Origin: Bacteroidaceae bacterium
Lineage (GTDB): Bacteria > Bacteroidota > Bacteroidia > Bacteroidales > Bacteroidaceae
Length of the DNA stretch: 64,000 bases
NCBI GenBank assembly: GCA_017557635.1
Contig: JAFYYH010000003.1
Span: forward strand, 1-64,000
Reading direction: 5' to 3'
This document shows positions 33,105 to 42,875 of the stretch, piece after piece. The notes beneath the pieces are model-generated. The model had not been told where the DNA came from. It saw nothing but the letters and a program-made list of their open reading frames with translations, and made no database searches. Made by a program: the position numbers and the translations under genes. Every line of letters starts with the position of its first letter. The stretch's first letter is position 1.

Positions 33105-36056
33105 TCACTTTATCATGGCCTTGTTGTTGCGGCCGTCTATGCAGATTTCCAGTTCGCGGTCAAACCTGACGTGACGCAGGAACTCCGTCTCCTCTACGGC
33201 AGGCAGTTTATCAAGCACGTCATAGTCAAATTCATCTCCCCTGCCCGAGAACGGATCAACGTTTATGTAACCGGCGTTGAATGATGTCAGGTTCTGGAAG
33301 AAATGGGTTCCCTGGCTGGGATCCACACGGAAATCCTCCAGGCTGCACTCGACTATTACCTTTGCTTCCGATATGTCTCCCCACTGAACGGGTACGCCAA
33401 GCGACGGTATGCTTGAGCCCCATCGGCCGTAACCGATAAGGACGTAGTTGAGGTGCTGATCACGCATACGGTTGTTCATGGCGGTCAGCTCACGGGCCAT
33501 CTGAACGGTCTTCTGGGTGTCAAAAGCATCCATCTTGAGATAGATGACATCGGTCAGACCCTTGATCCAGCCTGTACCCAGTGCGCTCTCCGACTTGAGC
33601 AGGGCACCGTCGGTATTTATCTCATCCCAGTCAACATCCACGTTGCGGCTGTCAACTGATATGGGGCGAATCTGCAGTACGTTGAACTTGGGCAGTTTGT
33701 TGGTATTTCCGCCGCGGTCTATATCGGCCGCAAACTCAATCTCAACGCCGCATTTCATTTCGGTGCGGGCTATGTCAAGCAGTTCGTCAACAATCTCGGC
33801 CAGCGGGAATGTCTTGTACTTGAGCATCTGGGCGAAGGTGACGAATCGCGGTCCGGCAGGATAAGCCGAGTCGACCATTCGCTGGTTCTCCAGATCAAAG
33901 GTCGAAACCACGTGCTTTAGGTTGCGGAACTTCTCGCAGTCGGCAATTGATATGCGCTCCAGGTTCACTGCATCGTCAATTGAAGTCGTGAACTTTTCCG
34001 GTTTCAGGTTCAGGGCGAACATTGACTTCTGGGTCTCGGTCATGGTCTGCTCCACGGTCGATGTCTGCAGCACGTGCTTGGGATACTTGGGTGAGAAACG
34101 GAGCACCTGGTCACCGTCCACCACAGCCTTACCTAAGCCGAATGCCACCTTCACGATACCATCCTCGGCCTTCTCATGACCTATGGGATAGAAGTTGACT
34201 GAACGGGCTACACCTGACAGCGTCGGGAAGTAGTAACCCTGGTCACTGCTGCCGCAAATCTCCTGCAGTATGATAGCCATCTTCTCCTCCGATATCACAT
34301 TGGCCGTAGCGGTAATGTAACTACGGGACGATGCATAGAAGATTGACGCATATACGCTCTTGATGGCCTTTGAGAGCAGACGCAGCTGCTGGTCCTCATT
34401 GTCGGTACGCGGAATCATGTATGTAGAGTAGACTCCGGCAAATGGCTGGTAGTAAGAATCCTCAAGTTTGGACGATGAGCGCACGGCAAGCGGCTTGCGG
34501 ATATTGTGTATGAATACCTTCAGGTTGTCAATCAGGTCACGAGGCAGGGTCGATGCCACGAACTCGGCCAGTATCTCGTCATCGGAGATATCGGAATTGA
34601 TTACATACTGAAGTCCGTTGTCAATGATGAATCGGTCAAAATACTCGGTGGTGATGACAAGGGTGCGGGGCACGGTAATGCGCACGTCCTCATACTTGTC
34701 ATACATATCGTACTTTACCAGGATATGGTTCAGGAATGCCAGGCCACGCGCCTTACCGCCAAGCGAGCCGTTACCCAGACGGGCAAAACGGATGGTGTCG
34801 TTATAAGTTGCGGGATCGAACTTGGCCACCACACCTACTCCCTGGTTGATACGGAAATCGTGTATCACCTCAAGGTTGATGCGGCGTATCTCGGGCAGTT
34901 CCGAATCATTGTGGATGGTGAGCGGACGCAGCTGCTTACCCAGGGCAAACAGACCGCGCGCGAACAGCCAGCGGGATATGTAGTTCTTATCGGACAAACG
35001 GCGGAAATCACGGTCCGATATGTTCTTGATGATCTTTTCGAATCCGTACAGGTCACTGGCACGGAGCAGTTCCTCACCGGTGTTCGGATCAGTAACCACA
35101 AAGTCACCGAATCCGAATTCACGGCCGATGTACTCTGAAAGGTCATGTGTCAGGGTCTTGGATGTCTTTACCACAAAGCCCACGCCCAGATTCTCGGCCA
35201 CCTCACGCATGCTCTCCTGTGACGACTGCATCAGTATGGGCATTGTGGGGTTATCGGCATGGATATGGTTGCACAGGTCTATACCTGCATCCAGTTTCTC
35301 GGTCTCGGGTGCATCGTCCTTATGGATTACGAATCCTATGTCCGATATCACTCCAAGTATGTTCTGCTTGTAACGCTCGTAGAGTTCAACGGCCTCGTCA
35401 TAGCAGGTTGCCATGAGGATTTTGGGGCGTGAGCGCTTACGCAACGTCTGCTGTTTTTCATTCAGGGTATCACGGATGGCCTCGCTGTTCTGCTGGAGAA
35501 CCAGTTTGTAGAGAACAGGCAGATAGGTTGAGTAGTAACGTACCGAGTCCTCGATCAGAAGGATGGCGCGCACGCCCTCCTCCAGAATGTCATGCTCGGC
35601 GTTCATGCGGTCCTCAAGCAGCTTGATGATGGCAATCATCAGGTCAGTCGAGTTATTCCAGCAGAAGAACCAGTCGATTGCGCTGCCCGAGCGGTCCTGC
35701 ATGCGGTTGTAGATCTCGCGGGAGAATGTGGCCAGCAACACGATAGGTGTATCGGGCGCAATCTCCTTCATCTGCTTGGAGAAATCGAACACATTGATCT
35801 CACCCACGTTGTACATGGTGATCACCAGGTCGAATGACATATCGGACTTGGCAAGTTCCAGCGCCTCGACTGTGGTCGATACACGTACTATGTCAGGCGG
35901 GTTACTCAAGTTGAGTTCCGCATAGTCCTGTGCAATCTGCGCCTCAATATGACCGTCCTCCTCAAGTGAGTAGCTGTCATAATTGTTGCAAACCAGAAGT
36001 ATCCTGCGGATCCTCCTGGCCATGAGTTCGGCATGATGTCTCTCCTTCTCTTCCAT
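33105..36056 (-). CDS. PEP/pyruvate-binding-domain protein with two receiver-like domains
   Basis: The 983-residue protein is not a normal PEP synthase. Residues about 15-150 are a degenerate receiver-like domain (DLVITMYNVGEINVFDF, where Met replaces the phospho-Asp). Residues about 160-310 are a second one with acidic pair LLIEDS, VISDIGF and Lys in FVVKTSK, so it may be phosphorylated. From about 415 comes the ATP-grasp PPDK_N domain (GNGSLGGKARGLAFLNHILV, KPLAVRSSSKLEDSYYQPFA, GVYSTYM, FGLGKAVVDGDQVLRFSPKY, NVLQIRP). The phosphohistidine swivel domain and the PEP-binding barrel are absent. The role may be ATP- or pyruvate-linked regulation. It heads an operon with cstA. Confidence 0.85.
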   Translation of the reverse strand: MEEKERHHAELMARRIRRILLVCNNYDSYSLEEDGHIEAQIAQDYAELNLSNPPDIVRVSTTVEALELAKSDMSFDLVITMYNVGEINVFDFSKQMKEIAPDTPIVLLATFSREIYNRMQDRSGSAIDWFFCWNNSTDLMIAIIKLLEDRMNAEHDILEEGVRAILLIEDSVRYYSTYLPVLYKLVLQQNSEAIRDTLNEKQQTLRKRSRPKILMATCYDEAVELYERYKQNILGVISDIGFVIHKDDAPETEKLDAGIDLCNHIHADNPTMPILMQSSQESMREVAENLGVGFVVKTSKTLTHDLSEYIGREFGFGDFVVTDPNTGEELLRASDLYGFEKIIKNISDRDFRRLSDKNYISRWLFARGLFALGKQLRPLTIHNDSELPEIRRINLEVIHDFRINQGVGVVAKFDPATYNDTIRFARLGNGSLGGKARGLAFLNHILVKYDMYDKYEDVRITVPRTLVITTEYFDRFIIDNGLQYVINSDISDDEILAEFVASTLPRDLIDNLKVFIHNIRKPLAVRSSSKLEDSYYQPFAGVYSTYMIPRTDNEDQQLRLLSKAIKSVYASIFYASSRSYITATANVISEEKMAIILQEICGSSDQGYYFPTLSGVARSVNFYPIGHEKAEDGIVKVAFGLGKAVVDGDQVLRFSPKYPKHVLQTSTVEQTMTETQKSMFALNLKPEKFTTSIDDAVNLERISIADCEKFRNLKHVVSTFDLENQRMVDSAYPAGPRFVTFAQMLKYKTFPLAEIVDELLDIARTEMKCGVEIEFAADIDRGGNTNKLPKFNVLQIRPISVDSRNVDVDWDEINTDGALLKSESALGTGWIKGLTDVIYLKMDAFDTQKTVQMARELTAMNNRMRDQHLNYVLIGYGRWGSSIPSLGVPVQWGDISEAKVIVECSLEDFRVDPSQGTHFFQNLTSFNAGYINVDPFSGRGDEFDYDVLDKLPAVEETEFLRHVRFDRELEICIDGRNNKAMIK

Positions 36057-36066
36057 CTTAAATAAC

Positions 36067-36100
36067 TTGGGCTGGCCCAGAAATCTCTAAGCCAGCCCAA
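36067..36100 (-). terminator. Hairpin between gdhA and the PPDK_N gene
   Basis: Perfect 10-base arms (TTGGGCTGGC and complement) around a 14-base loop, 20 bases after the gdhA stop. The following bases are only moderately T-rich (GTTATTT), so it may be a leaky terminator or attenuator for the downstream operon, for which I see no separate promoter. Confidence 0.55.
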
Positions 36101-36120
36101 AATTAGTTATTAATAAGGGA

Positions 36121-37476
36121 TTATACAAGTCCCTGCTCGCACATAGCGTTGGCAACCTTGATGAATCCGGCGATGTTAGCACCCTTCACGTAGTTGATGT
36201 AACCATCCTCCTCGGTACCGTACTTAACGCAGGCAGCGTGGATATCTGACATGATACGATGCAGCTTCTCGTCAACCTCCTCAGCGGTCCACTTAAGACG
36301 CATTGAGTTCTGTGACATCTCAAGACCTGATGTTGATACACCACCGGCGTTTGAAGCCTTACCGGGTGAGTACAGCATCTTGTTCTTCTGGAACAGAGCG
36401 ATTGCATCAGGAGTGGTAGGCATGTTGGCACCCTCAGTTACGCAGTAGCAACCGTTGGCAACCAGCTTCTCAGCATCCTTAAGCTCAATCTCGTTCTGAG
36501 TAGCGCAAGGCATAGCGATGTCGCACTTAACGCCCCAAGGACGCTCGCCCTCAAAGTACTTGGCGTTAGGATACTGCTTTACATACTCCTTGATACGGCC
36601 ACGGATAACGTTCTTCAGGTTCTTTACATAAGCGATCTTCTCCTCGGTCATGCCCTCGGGATCGTAGATGTAACCGTTTGAATCTGAGAAAGTAACAACC
36701 TTGGCACCCAGACGCATAGCCTTCTCGGCAGCATACTGAGCAACGTTACCTGAACCTGAGATAACAACTGTCTGATCCTTGAAGCTCTTGCCGCGTGTAG
36801 CAAGCATATCCTGTGCGAAGTAGCAAGCACCGTAACCGGTTGCCTCAGGACGCAGGAGGCTACCGCCCCAGCACTGACCCTTACCGGTATAAGTACCAGT
36901 CCACTCGTTCTTGAGCTTCTTGTACTGACCGAACATGAAACCAACCTCACGGCCACCTACACCTATATCACCAGCGGGAACGTCGGTGTCAGGACCGATG
37001 TGACGATAAAGCTCGTTGATGAAGCTCTGGCAGAAACGCATTACCTCAGCGTCTGACTTGCCGCGCGGGCTGAAGTCTGAACCACCCTTTGCACCACCCA
37101 TGGGAAGTGTGGTAAGGCTGTTCTTGAAGGTCTGCTCGAAAGCAAGGAACTTCATGATGCTCAGGTTAACGCTTGAGTGGAAACGTACACCACCTTTGTA
37201 CGGGCCAATGGCGCTGTTCATCTGAACGCGGAAACCGCGGTTTACATGAATCTCACCTTTGTCGTCCATCCAAGGTACACGGAACATGATAACTCTCTCA
37301 GGCTCAACTATACGCTCCATGATCTTCTGATCCAGGAGGTAGGGATTCTGAAGGATGTAAGGTGCAACACTCTCAACGACCTCGCTAACTGCCTGATGGA
37401 ATTCCTTCTCACCGGGATTCTTGGCGATAAGCTCAGCCATGAATTTCTCAACGTAATTCTTTACCTGTTTGTCCAT
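36121..37476 (-). CDS. gdhA: NADP-type glutamate dehydrogenase, hexameric
   Basis: The 451-residue enzyme interconverts 2-oxoglutarate plus ammonia and glutamate, the main ammonium-assimilation route in Bacteroidales. Signatures: RVQMNSAIGPYKGGVRFHSS, the catalytic-Lys block LTTLPMGGAKGGSDFSPRGK, the Asp block DVPAGDIGVGGREVGFMFGQ, and the dinucleotide fold VVISGSGNVAQYAAEKAMRL. The length fits the 440-450-residue hexameric class. The promoter upstream is textbook for the phylum (TAnnTTTG with TTTG at 20 bp). It is separated from the following operon by a hairpin that may only partly stop transcription. Confidence 0.96.
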   Translation of the reverse strand: MDKQVKNYVEKFMAELIAKNPGEKEFHQAVSEVVESVAPYILQNPYLLDQKIMERIVEPERVIMFRVPWMDDKGEIHVNRGFRVQMNSAIGPYKGGVRFHSSVNLSIMKFLAFEQTFKNSLTTLPMGGAKGGSDFSPRGKSDAEVMRFCQSFINELYRHIGPDTDVPAGDIGVGGREVGFMFGQYKKLKNEWTGTYTGKGQCWGGSLLRPEATGYGACYFAQDMLATRGKSFKDQTVVISGSGNVAQYAAEKAMRLGAKVVTFSDSNGYIYDPEGMTEEKIAYVKNLKNVIRGRIKEYVKQYPNAKYFEGERPWGVKCDIAMPCATQNEIELKDAEKLVANGCYCVTEGANMPTTPDAIALFQKNKMLYSPGKASNAGGVSTSGLEMSQNSMRLKWTAEEVDEKLHRIMSDIHAACVKYGTEEDGYINYVKGANIAGFIKVANAMCEQGLV

Positions 37477-37528
37477 AGTTTTTGGAATTATTTTGTATAA
37501 TTTGTTATTTTGCTACCAAAAGCGTTTG

Positions 37529-37560
37529 CAAAGTTACCATTTGTCATCAAAACAAGCAAA
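37529..37560 (-). promoter_or_regulatory. gdhA promoter
   Basis: On the minus strand TTTG (37557-37560) and TAACTTTG (37529-37536) are separated by 20 bases, matching the Bacteroidetes -33/-7 consensus. The leader is about 50 bases. The rest of the 37477-37691 gap holds only AT-rich sequence in which I see nothing further. Confidence 0.75.
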
Positions 37561-37691
37561 GAAAGCGTAAATAAATTCACGTTATTTATGAAAATAATCC
37601 TTTTTGATATGCATAAATGCTTAAAACTGACACAAAATCTGCCAATTTGAGCATAAATATGCACGAATCCGAACGAGTTACATACATTTTG

Positions 37692-40600
37692 TCACCAGGT
37701 CTGGTTGAGGATGTAAGGGACACCCGTTGCAGTGATGCCGGCAGCGTTGATGGTGAATTTGCGGGTAAAACTGTTGTTGTAGAATTCCACGCGTGCATGA
37801 CCCTCTTCATCAGTTATCACATTAGGATTCCAGTAGAGAGTGCGGCGCGAGTCGACGTTGCCCTCGATAGGACCGTCGGGATACTCAGGCGAGTAGAACT
37901 GTACAGGCCTGGTGAAACCTTTGACAGTTGTAGTCCTGCGACCGAGATTACGGATTTCATCATAAAAGAGCAGTTCATTGTCGTTCTTTATCTGTATGTC
38001 AACAAGGGTGTACCTGCGGCCGATGTCCCGATAAGCAGCTGCTATCCAGCCCTGATTAGCATGTTTACGGTGGAAATCCAACAGAAGCGGCGTACAGGTT
38101 ATCAAATCCTGAAGATACATGGGCTTGTCAAATATGATAATGCTTTTCACATCAATCATATCAATAAAGAACGGACAGTCAAACGGCTTATGGACCAATA
38201 ACTTTTCCTGATTATGGATATAAAAGAATATACTTAATTCTTTGCTTTTCAGTTCCGCCAGATAATCATGCTTTGATTCCACATCCTCCGGTATTACTTC
38301 AGTCCCGCCTCCAAATATGATATCATGGCCGTCATCGACACCATTTTGACCTAAACCATCGGGATCTTCGTATCCTACTCCTTCATCTTTACGCCAGATA
38401 AATCTCAAACCTTTTTCAAGGAAGTAACCATGGAGATTGGTTGTGTATTCACCCTGATCCAGTTCAAACTCGGCATCTTCCTCGGCCTCAAAAGACGTGA
38501 AGGTATCATAATCGATGAACCGACGTTTTCCGCTCTTCTCTTCAATGTCAACTTCATCAATCATCTTACCCAGTTTTTTGCGTTGTTCCTCTGTCAGGCC
38601 GAAATCAGTATAATCAGGCTTATAGTCATATGCCCGGTGATCGTTGTGACTCAAATCAGTCTCCTGTAAAAGGAATGGTCTGGGTTCAGGTCTGTCTGCG
38701 CGTTCAAAGCGTACACGCTTGCTCCTTTCATATTTTGAATCGCCGTTATTCTTTGTGGACATCAGATTGACGGTAAACTTTCCACGGCCGTAAAATTCCG
38801 AAAGATCAAAACCGAAGTAGCCTGTTGAGTCAGTCTGATAATCAAAACTTTCAAACAGTTTCCTGTCATCGTCAGGTATTATTGATGCATATACACCTAT
38901 GTCCGATACGGGTTCACGCTTACCGTATGAAAGTATCCATCCGTTCATGGTCAAGCCCTCTTCTATCCTGTGTTTCTCCTCGAATTCTTTCAGTCCGGCC
39001 ATGTACTGCCATTCATAGCGTTCCCATCCCTGAACCATAGTCAGGAGATTCAACGCCTCACGATGCTGCTCGTCATCACTCTCCAGATACCAGGCGGGAT
39101 CATGTATGTAACCTCTCAGGTCCGATGAGAGCAACAGGTTAGTCTGCAGGTTATCGGTCCTTCCGACACCATAATCTGCGGCATCACGAACTGACAGGCA
39201 GAAACGGTCACGAAAAGGATTTCCATCCTGATCCGTGAGCTGGAACTCAATAATCTCTTTGTTGCATGACTGCCTGTCCAAGCTGTCCGTATTGACAGTA
39301 ATGTTGGGAGTATGCTGTTCAGAACTGCTGTGGAACACGCTACGGGATGAGAGAATATTGCCATCCGTGTTGTAAAGGGTAACGCGACAAACTCCAACCG
39401 GCCAATCGGAACAGTCAATTTCCAGCCTGGAATTTTCAATATCTTTTATCTCCTCAAAGTGGACCACATCACCGCGGCAGGTTACGGCGAGCGCAGTCTT
39501 CTCACCTATACGGTCCGATGTGCGCCAGATATTTACCTGCATCCGTGAGTCGCCGTCCATATCGGCCATCATGGAGTAACCGCTGAAGTCAATCCTTGGC
39601 AAATCATAATAATCTTTCTTGCCGTCAGGGGTAATGAACTGCACTGTCGTTGACCGGTAATAATCCGGTTTAATTATGAATGACCCCATACCATCATGTA
39701 CAGTAAATATAGAGTCACTTACACCGGTAACAACAAGCGCCCCATCCACTCCGTAGGCATCACGTCCTGTAGCCTTGAATGCCACTCTGCAAGGAAGGCC
39801 GTTTACCAGATTACCTCCCTCAGGATAGAAAGTGACATTGACCCGGTGTTTTTGTTCTTGGGTTTTACCGCGAATCTTCTCAACAAGAGGATTATCCTGA
39901 TTGTCTACTACATGCGACCTGTCATATTCACCCACAAACTTTGGTTGAGTATAGATAGGAATTACTCGTGAGAATATCGCTTCAGGACTGAAATCAAGCA
40001 TATTCTGCGTATATGCCCTGATCTCATAGAATCCGCTCGGATATGCCCGTATGCCCTGTTTCTCACGTGTCTGGGCTGTTCCGGCATCAAGTAGCGCAAT
40101 GGCACCATCGGCCTGTCCCGCCTCGATCTTGAGCTTTTGTTGCAATATAAGTTGTCCGGTGGGTGCCAGGAAGTCCACATACAGCACTCCGCTGGGAGCA
40201 CGTTCCAATGTGGAAGCGTGTGTCACAAAGGCTTTAAACCAGATGTTCTCCCCTTGAAAATACGCTGTATTATCAAATTCCAGATATACTTTCTCCTGCG
40301 GGAACAGACTGTTGAACCGGTGTATGTTATCGGCGAACTTAATGAGTTCACTGGCATAATCGGCCTGTCTGCTTACTCTGATCTTGCCGGTATCTCCAGG
40401 CGGACAGTAATCGGCGGGCAGGCAGGAAGCCACCTTTTTCTTTGACAATTCACCCGTAAACGCTATGTTGTTATCCATGACGGTACCGTCTTTTAAGAAC
40501 ATGCATGTGTCTTTCAAAAGAGTCATTCCGGACTCATTGTAAAAGCGGATACCTTTCACCTTGTCTCCCGTATAATATGGGGATCCGTCTTCCCTGGAAT

Positions 40601-41573
40601 AATACTTGATTTTCAGGTTTTCATCCTTAAGGCCGTGAATAATGACATTATCACCCGCATCAGTGGAATACTTTTCTAGATCAAGAGGCAAATCGACCCA
40701 TATCACTTTCTTTCCTTTCCTGACCTCTTCGGGTTTTGTAAGTATGTATCCGTTCTCGGCCAACCGGTTTTCGGCAAAAGAATTGAGAAAATGCTGGCTT
40801 GAACCGTAATATGCTTTTTTGCGGTTTACCTCAAACGTCTGCGCCTTATGTTTGTTGACATTATCATATGGCTTGTAGTAATAGTAACCCAGTATGTCAC
40901 AATGAGTCTTCGTTCTGTTTTCCAGAACAGTGAATTTCACCAGATCGACATACACTTCATATCCCAATAACGGCAAGTCTATTATCAGCGGTTCATTTGC
41001 CCAGGCGCGGAATACGGTCTCGGTTACTTTTACCGTATCATCATATACCTCCATCTTTTCCACCATATCCGCATCGACGGTACGTATGCTGTACGACCTT
41101 TTGAATGATCGCCGGATTTCATAGGAATCATCTTCGGACCTGTCAAAAAACAGGACATATTCATTCTTTATCTTTGCACGCTTACCCCATCGGTCGTTGC
41201 CCAGGAACATGGTTTTGAAATATTCCATATTCTTTTTGTCTTCTTTGGTTATTTTGCCCGATACCACCACTTCCGGCAATACATCATTAGTAATAAGATT
41301 AATTGTCAGTGTTCCCGGATTTCGGTCAAATTCCAAAGCTTGTGTCTGATATCCCACAAAGCTGAATACAACGGTTGAAGGAAATGAAACGTCTTTCAGT
41401 TCAAATCGGCCGTCATTATCGGTGGCGGTTCCTTGGGTGGTACCGTTCACATAGACAGTAGCCGACGGCAACGGCTCATTCGTCTGACTGTCAAGTACAA
41501 TACCTCTAATGGCGTTCTGTCCGGATAAAACAAACGGAATTAAGGACAAAAAAGCAAACAGAAATCTTTTCAT
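37692..41573 (-). CDS. Large CarboxypepD_reg + MG2-domain cell-envelope protein
   Basis: The 1293-residue protein has a signal peptide (FLFAFLSLIPFVLSGQ). A CarboxypepD_reg-like domain at about 20-100 follows (AIRGIVLDSQTNEPLPSATV, TATDNDGRFELKDVSFP). Then come about 300 residues unique to this copy, with a conserved Tyr-rich stretch (LGYYYYKPYDNVNKHKAQTF). From about residue 420 comes an MG2-like macroglobulin domain (FNSLFPQEKVYLEFDNTAYF, GENIWFKAFVTHAS) and further strands. A plug-like segment (DVKSIIIFDKPMYLQ) and the C-terminal block NPNVITDEEGHARVEFYNNS close it, ending NQTW. From the MG2 part onward it is a paralogue of the three tandem genes at 57-64 kb. No thioester CxEQ motif is seen. 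Function unknown. Confidence 0.75.
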   Translation of the reverse strand: MKRFLFAFLSLIPFVLSGQNAIRGIVLDSQTNEPLPSATVYVNGTTQGTATDNDGRFELKDVSFPSTVVFSFVGYQTQALEFDRNPGTLTINLITNDVLPEVVVSGKITKEDKKNMEYFKTMFLGNDRWGKRAKIKNEYVLFFDRSEDDSYEIRRSFKRSYSIRTVDADMVEKMEVYDDTVKVTETVFRAWANEPLIIDLPLLGYEVYVDLVKFTVLENRTKTHCDILGYYYYKPYDNVNKHKAQTFEVNRKKAYYGSSQHFLNSFAENRLAENGYILTKPEEVRKGKKVIWVDLPLDLEKYSTDAGDNVIIHGLKDENLKIKYYSREDGSPYYTGDKVKGIRFYNESGMTLLKDTCMFLKDGTVMDNNIAFTGELSKKKVASCLPADYCPPGDTGKIRVSRQADYASELIKFADNIHRFNSLFPQEKVYLEFDNTAYFQGENIWFKAFVTHASTLERAPSGVLYVDFLAPTGQLILQQKLKIEAGQADGAIALLDAGTAQTREKQGIRAYPSGFYEIRAYTQNMLDFSPEAIFSRVIPIYTQPKFVGEYDRSHVVDNQDNPLVEKIRGKTQEQKHRVNVTFYPEGGNLVNGLPCRVAFKATGRDAYGVDGALVVTGVSDSIFTVHDGMGSFIIKPDYYRSTTVQFITPDGKKDYYDLPRIDFSGYSMMADMDGDSRMQVNIWRTSDRIGEKTALAVTCRGDVVHFEEIKDIENSRLEIDCSDWPVGVCRVTLYNTDGNILSSRSVFHSSSEQHTPNITVNTDSLDRQSCNKEIIEFQLTDQDGNPFRDRFCLSVRDAADYGVGRTDNLQTNLLLSSDLRGYIHDPAWYLESDDEQHREALNLLTMVQGWERYEWQYMAGLKEFEEKHRIEEGLTMNGWILSYGKREPVSDIGVYASIIPDDDRKLFESFDYQTDSTGYFGFDLSEFYGRGKFTVNLMSTKNNGDSKYERSKRVRFERADRPEPRPFLLQETDLSHNDHRAYDYKPDYTDFGLTEEQRKKLGKMIDEVDIEEKSGKRRFIDYDTFTSFEAEEDAEFELDQGEYTTNLHGYFLEKGLRFIWRKDEGVGYEDPDGLGQNGVDDGHDIIFGGGTEVIPEDVESKHDYLAELKSKELSIFFYIHNQEKLLVHKPFDCPFFIDMIDVKSIIIFDKPMYLQDLITCTPLLLDFHRKHANQGWIAAAYRDIGRRYTLVDIQIKNDNELLFYDEIRNLGRRTTTVKGFTRPVQFYSPEYPDGPIEGNVDSRRTLYWNPNVITDEEGHARVEFYNNSFTRKFTINAAGITATGVPYILNQTW

Positions 41574-41673
41574 AACGTTATAGGGTTAGCTTGCAACAAA
41601 TAAGGATAATTCAATAATTGGTTCTTTGGCAAAGAAAAACAAACTTGTTAACAAAACAAAATATTATAATGCG

Positions 41674-41681
41674 TACTTTTG
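41674..41681 (+). promoter_or_regulatory. -7 promoter element of the epimerase gene
   Basis: TACTTTTG, 18 bases before ATG 41700, with AT-rich sequence upstream. The -33 box is not clear. Confidence 0.55.
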
Positions 41682-41699
41682 CATTAAAATACGAAAGGG

Positions 41700-42737
41700 A
41701 TGAAGATACTGGTTACCGGAGCAGCCGGATTCATAGGCTCAAAACTGGCATACCGCCTTGCAGAGCGTGGCGACGAAGTCGTAGGACTTGACAATATAAA
41801 TGATTATTATGATGTACGCCTGAAACTGGGCCGATTGGCACAGTGCGGAATCATATCACACAGCGGTAGGTTTATTGACGGCTCTGTCAGGGAAAGTACC
41901 AAATTCCCGAACTACCGTTTCATAAAGATGGACCTTGCAGACCGCGGTCAGATGGCCGGGTTCTTTGAACAGGAGAAGTTTGACGTCGTAGTCAACCTGG
42001 CAGCACAGGCAGGAGTACGCTACTCCATCACCAACCCCTACGCATATCTGGACAGCAACCTGGTAGGTTTCATGAACGTACTGGAATGCTGCCGTCACAA
42101 TGACGTAAAGTATCTGGTATATGCTTCGTCATCATCGGTCTACGGCATGAATGACAAGGTCCCCTTCAGTGAGGATGACCGCGTTGACAACCCCGTAAGC
42201 CTGTACGCCGCCACCAAGAAGGCCAACGAACTCATGGCCCACTCATACAGCAAGTTGTACGGCCTGCCCACTACCGGCCTGCGCTTCTTTACGGTTTACG
42301 GCCCCTGGGGACGTCCCGACATGGCACCCATGCTCTTTGCCACAGCCATCAGCAAGGGTGAGCCCATCAAGGTATTCAACAACGGCAACCTGAGCCGCGA
42401 CTTCACCTATATAGATGATATCGTAGAGGGCACCATCCAGGTAATCGACCATCAGCCCAAGGCCGATGAGTGCCCCAACAACGTACCCTGGAAGGTTTAC
42501 AACATAGGCTGCTCCAATCCCGTCCAGCTGATGGATTTCATAAACGAGATCGAGAGCGCCCTGGGCGTCGAGGCCAACAAGGTATTCCTGCCCATGCAGC
42601 AGGGCGATGTACTCAAGACTTATGCCGATACCTCCAAGCTGGAACGTGAGTGCGGCTACAAGCCCTCCACCACCCTGCATGACGGCATCAGCAAATTCAT
42701 CGATTGGTTCAAATCGGACCTCAACCCGCTGAAATAG
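41700..42737 (+). CDS. UDP-glucuronate-4-epimerase-like SDR sugar epimerase
   Basis: The 345-residue enzyme is an extended short-chain dehydrogenase. It has the NAD-binding loop TGAAGFIGSKLAYRLAERGD at residues 6-25, the DNINDYYD segment after beta-2, and VNLAAQAGVRYSITNPYAYL. The catalytic Ser-Tyr-Lys lies in YASSSSVYG and SLYAATKKANE. The substrate-side block RFFTVYGPWGRPDMAPMLFA and the DFTYIDDIVEGTIQVID segment fit UDP-glucuronate 4-epimerases (CapI type), which make UDP-galacturonate for capsule or lipopolysaccharide. No other glycan genes are adjacent. The exact sugar is inferred. Its TAG stop is part of a dispersed repeat. Confidence 0.88.
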   Translation: MKILVTGAAGFIGSKLAYRLAERGDEVVGLDNINDYYDVRLKLGRLAQCGIISHSGRFIDGSVRESTKFPNYRFIKMDLADRGQMAGFFEQEKFDVVVNLAAQAGVRYSITNPYAYLDSNLVGFMNVLECCRHNDVKYLVYASSSSVYGMNDKVPFSEDDRVDNPVSLYAATKKANELMAHSYSKLYGLPTTGLRFFTVYGPWGRPDMAPMLFATAISKGEPIKVFNNGNLSRDFTYIDDIVEGTIQVIDHQPKADECPNNVPWKVYNIGCSNPVQLMDFINEIESALGVEANKVFLPMQQGDVLKTYADTSKLERECGYKPSTTLHDGISKFIDWFKSDLNPLK

Positions 42738-42766
42738 TACCATTGGGGACGGTTCCGTTTGGTACT
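42736..42766 (+). repeat. Stop-codon-overlapping hairpin repeat, facing pair, left copy
   Basis: A 31-bp element has arms AGTACCA/TGGTACT and the core GGGGACGGTTCC. The epimerase TAG stop (42735-42737) leads into it. Together with its flanks, 37 bases (42735-42771) recur exactly, inverted, at 42840-42876. Confidence 0.85.
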
Positions 42767-42776
42767 GTTTTTGAAA

Positions 42777-42808
42777 AAAAGCGTCCGGATATACATCTGG
42801 ACGCTTTT
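42777..42808. terminator. Terminator between the facing repeats
   Basis: AAAAGCGTCC and GGACGCTTTT pair with an inner GAT/ATC stem. A and T runs on both sides allow termination from both strands, serving the convergent epimerase and ABC ATPase genes. Confidence 0.8.
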
Positions 42809-42844
42809 CTGATATAGCTAATATAAAACAAAGAGAGAGAAAAC

Positions 42845-42875
42845 AGTACCAAACGGAACCGTCCCCAATGGTACT
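42845..42875 (-). repeat. Stop-codon-overlapping hairpin repeat, facing pair, right copy
   Basis: Exact inverted copy of the left element. On the minus strand the ABC ATPase gene stop TAG (42874-42876) opens it. The two copies and the terminator between them form a symmetric 142-bp unit. Confidence 0.85.

Noticed and set aside
33105-36056. Annotation as complete phosphoenolpyruvate synthase
   Set aside because: Only the PPDK_N domain is present; swivel and PEP-binding barrel are missing.
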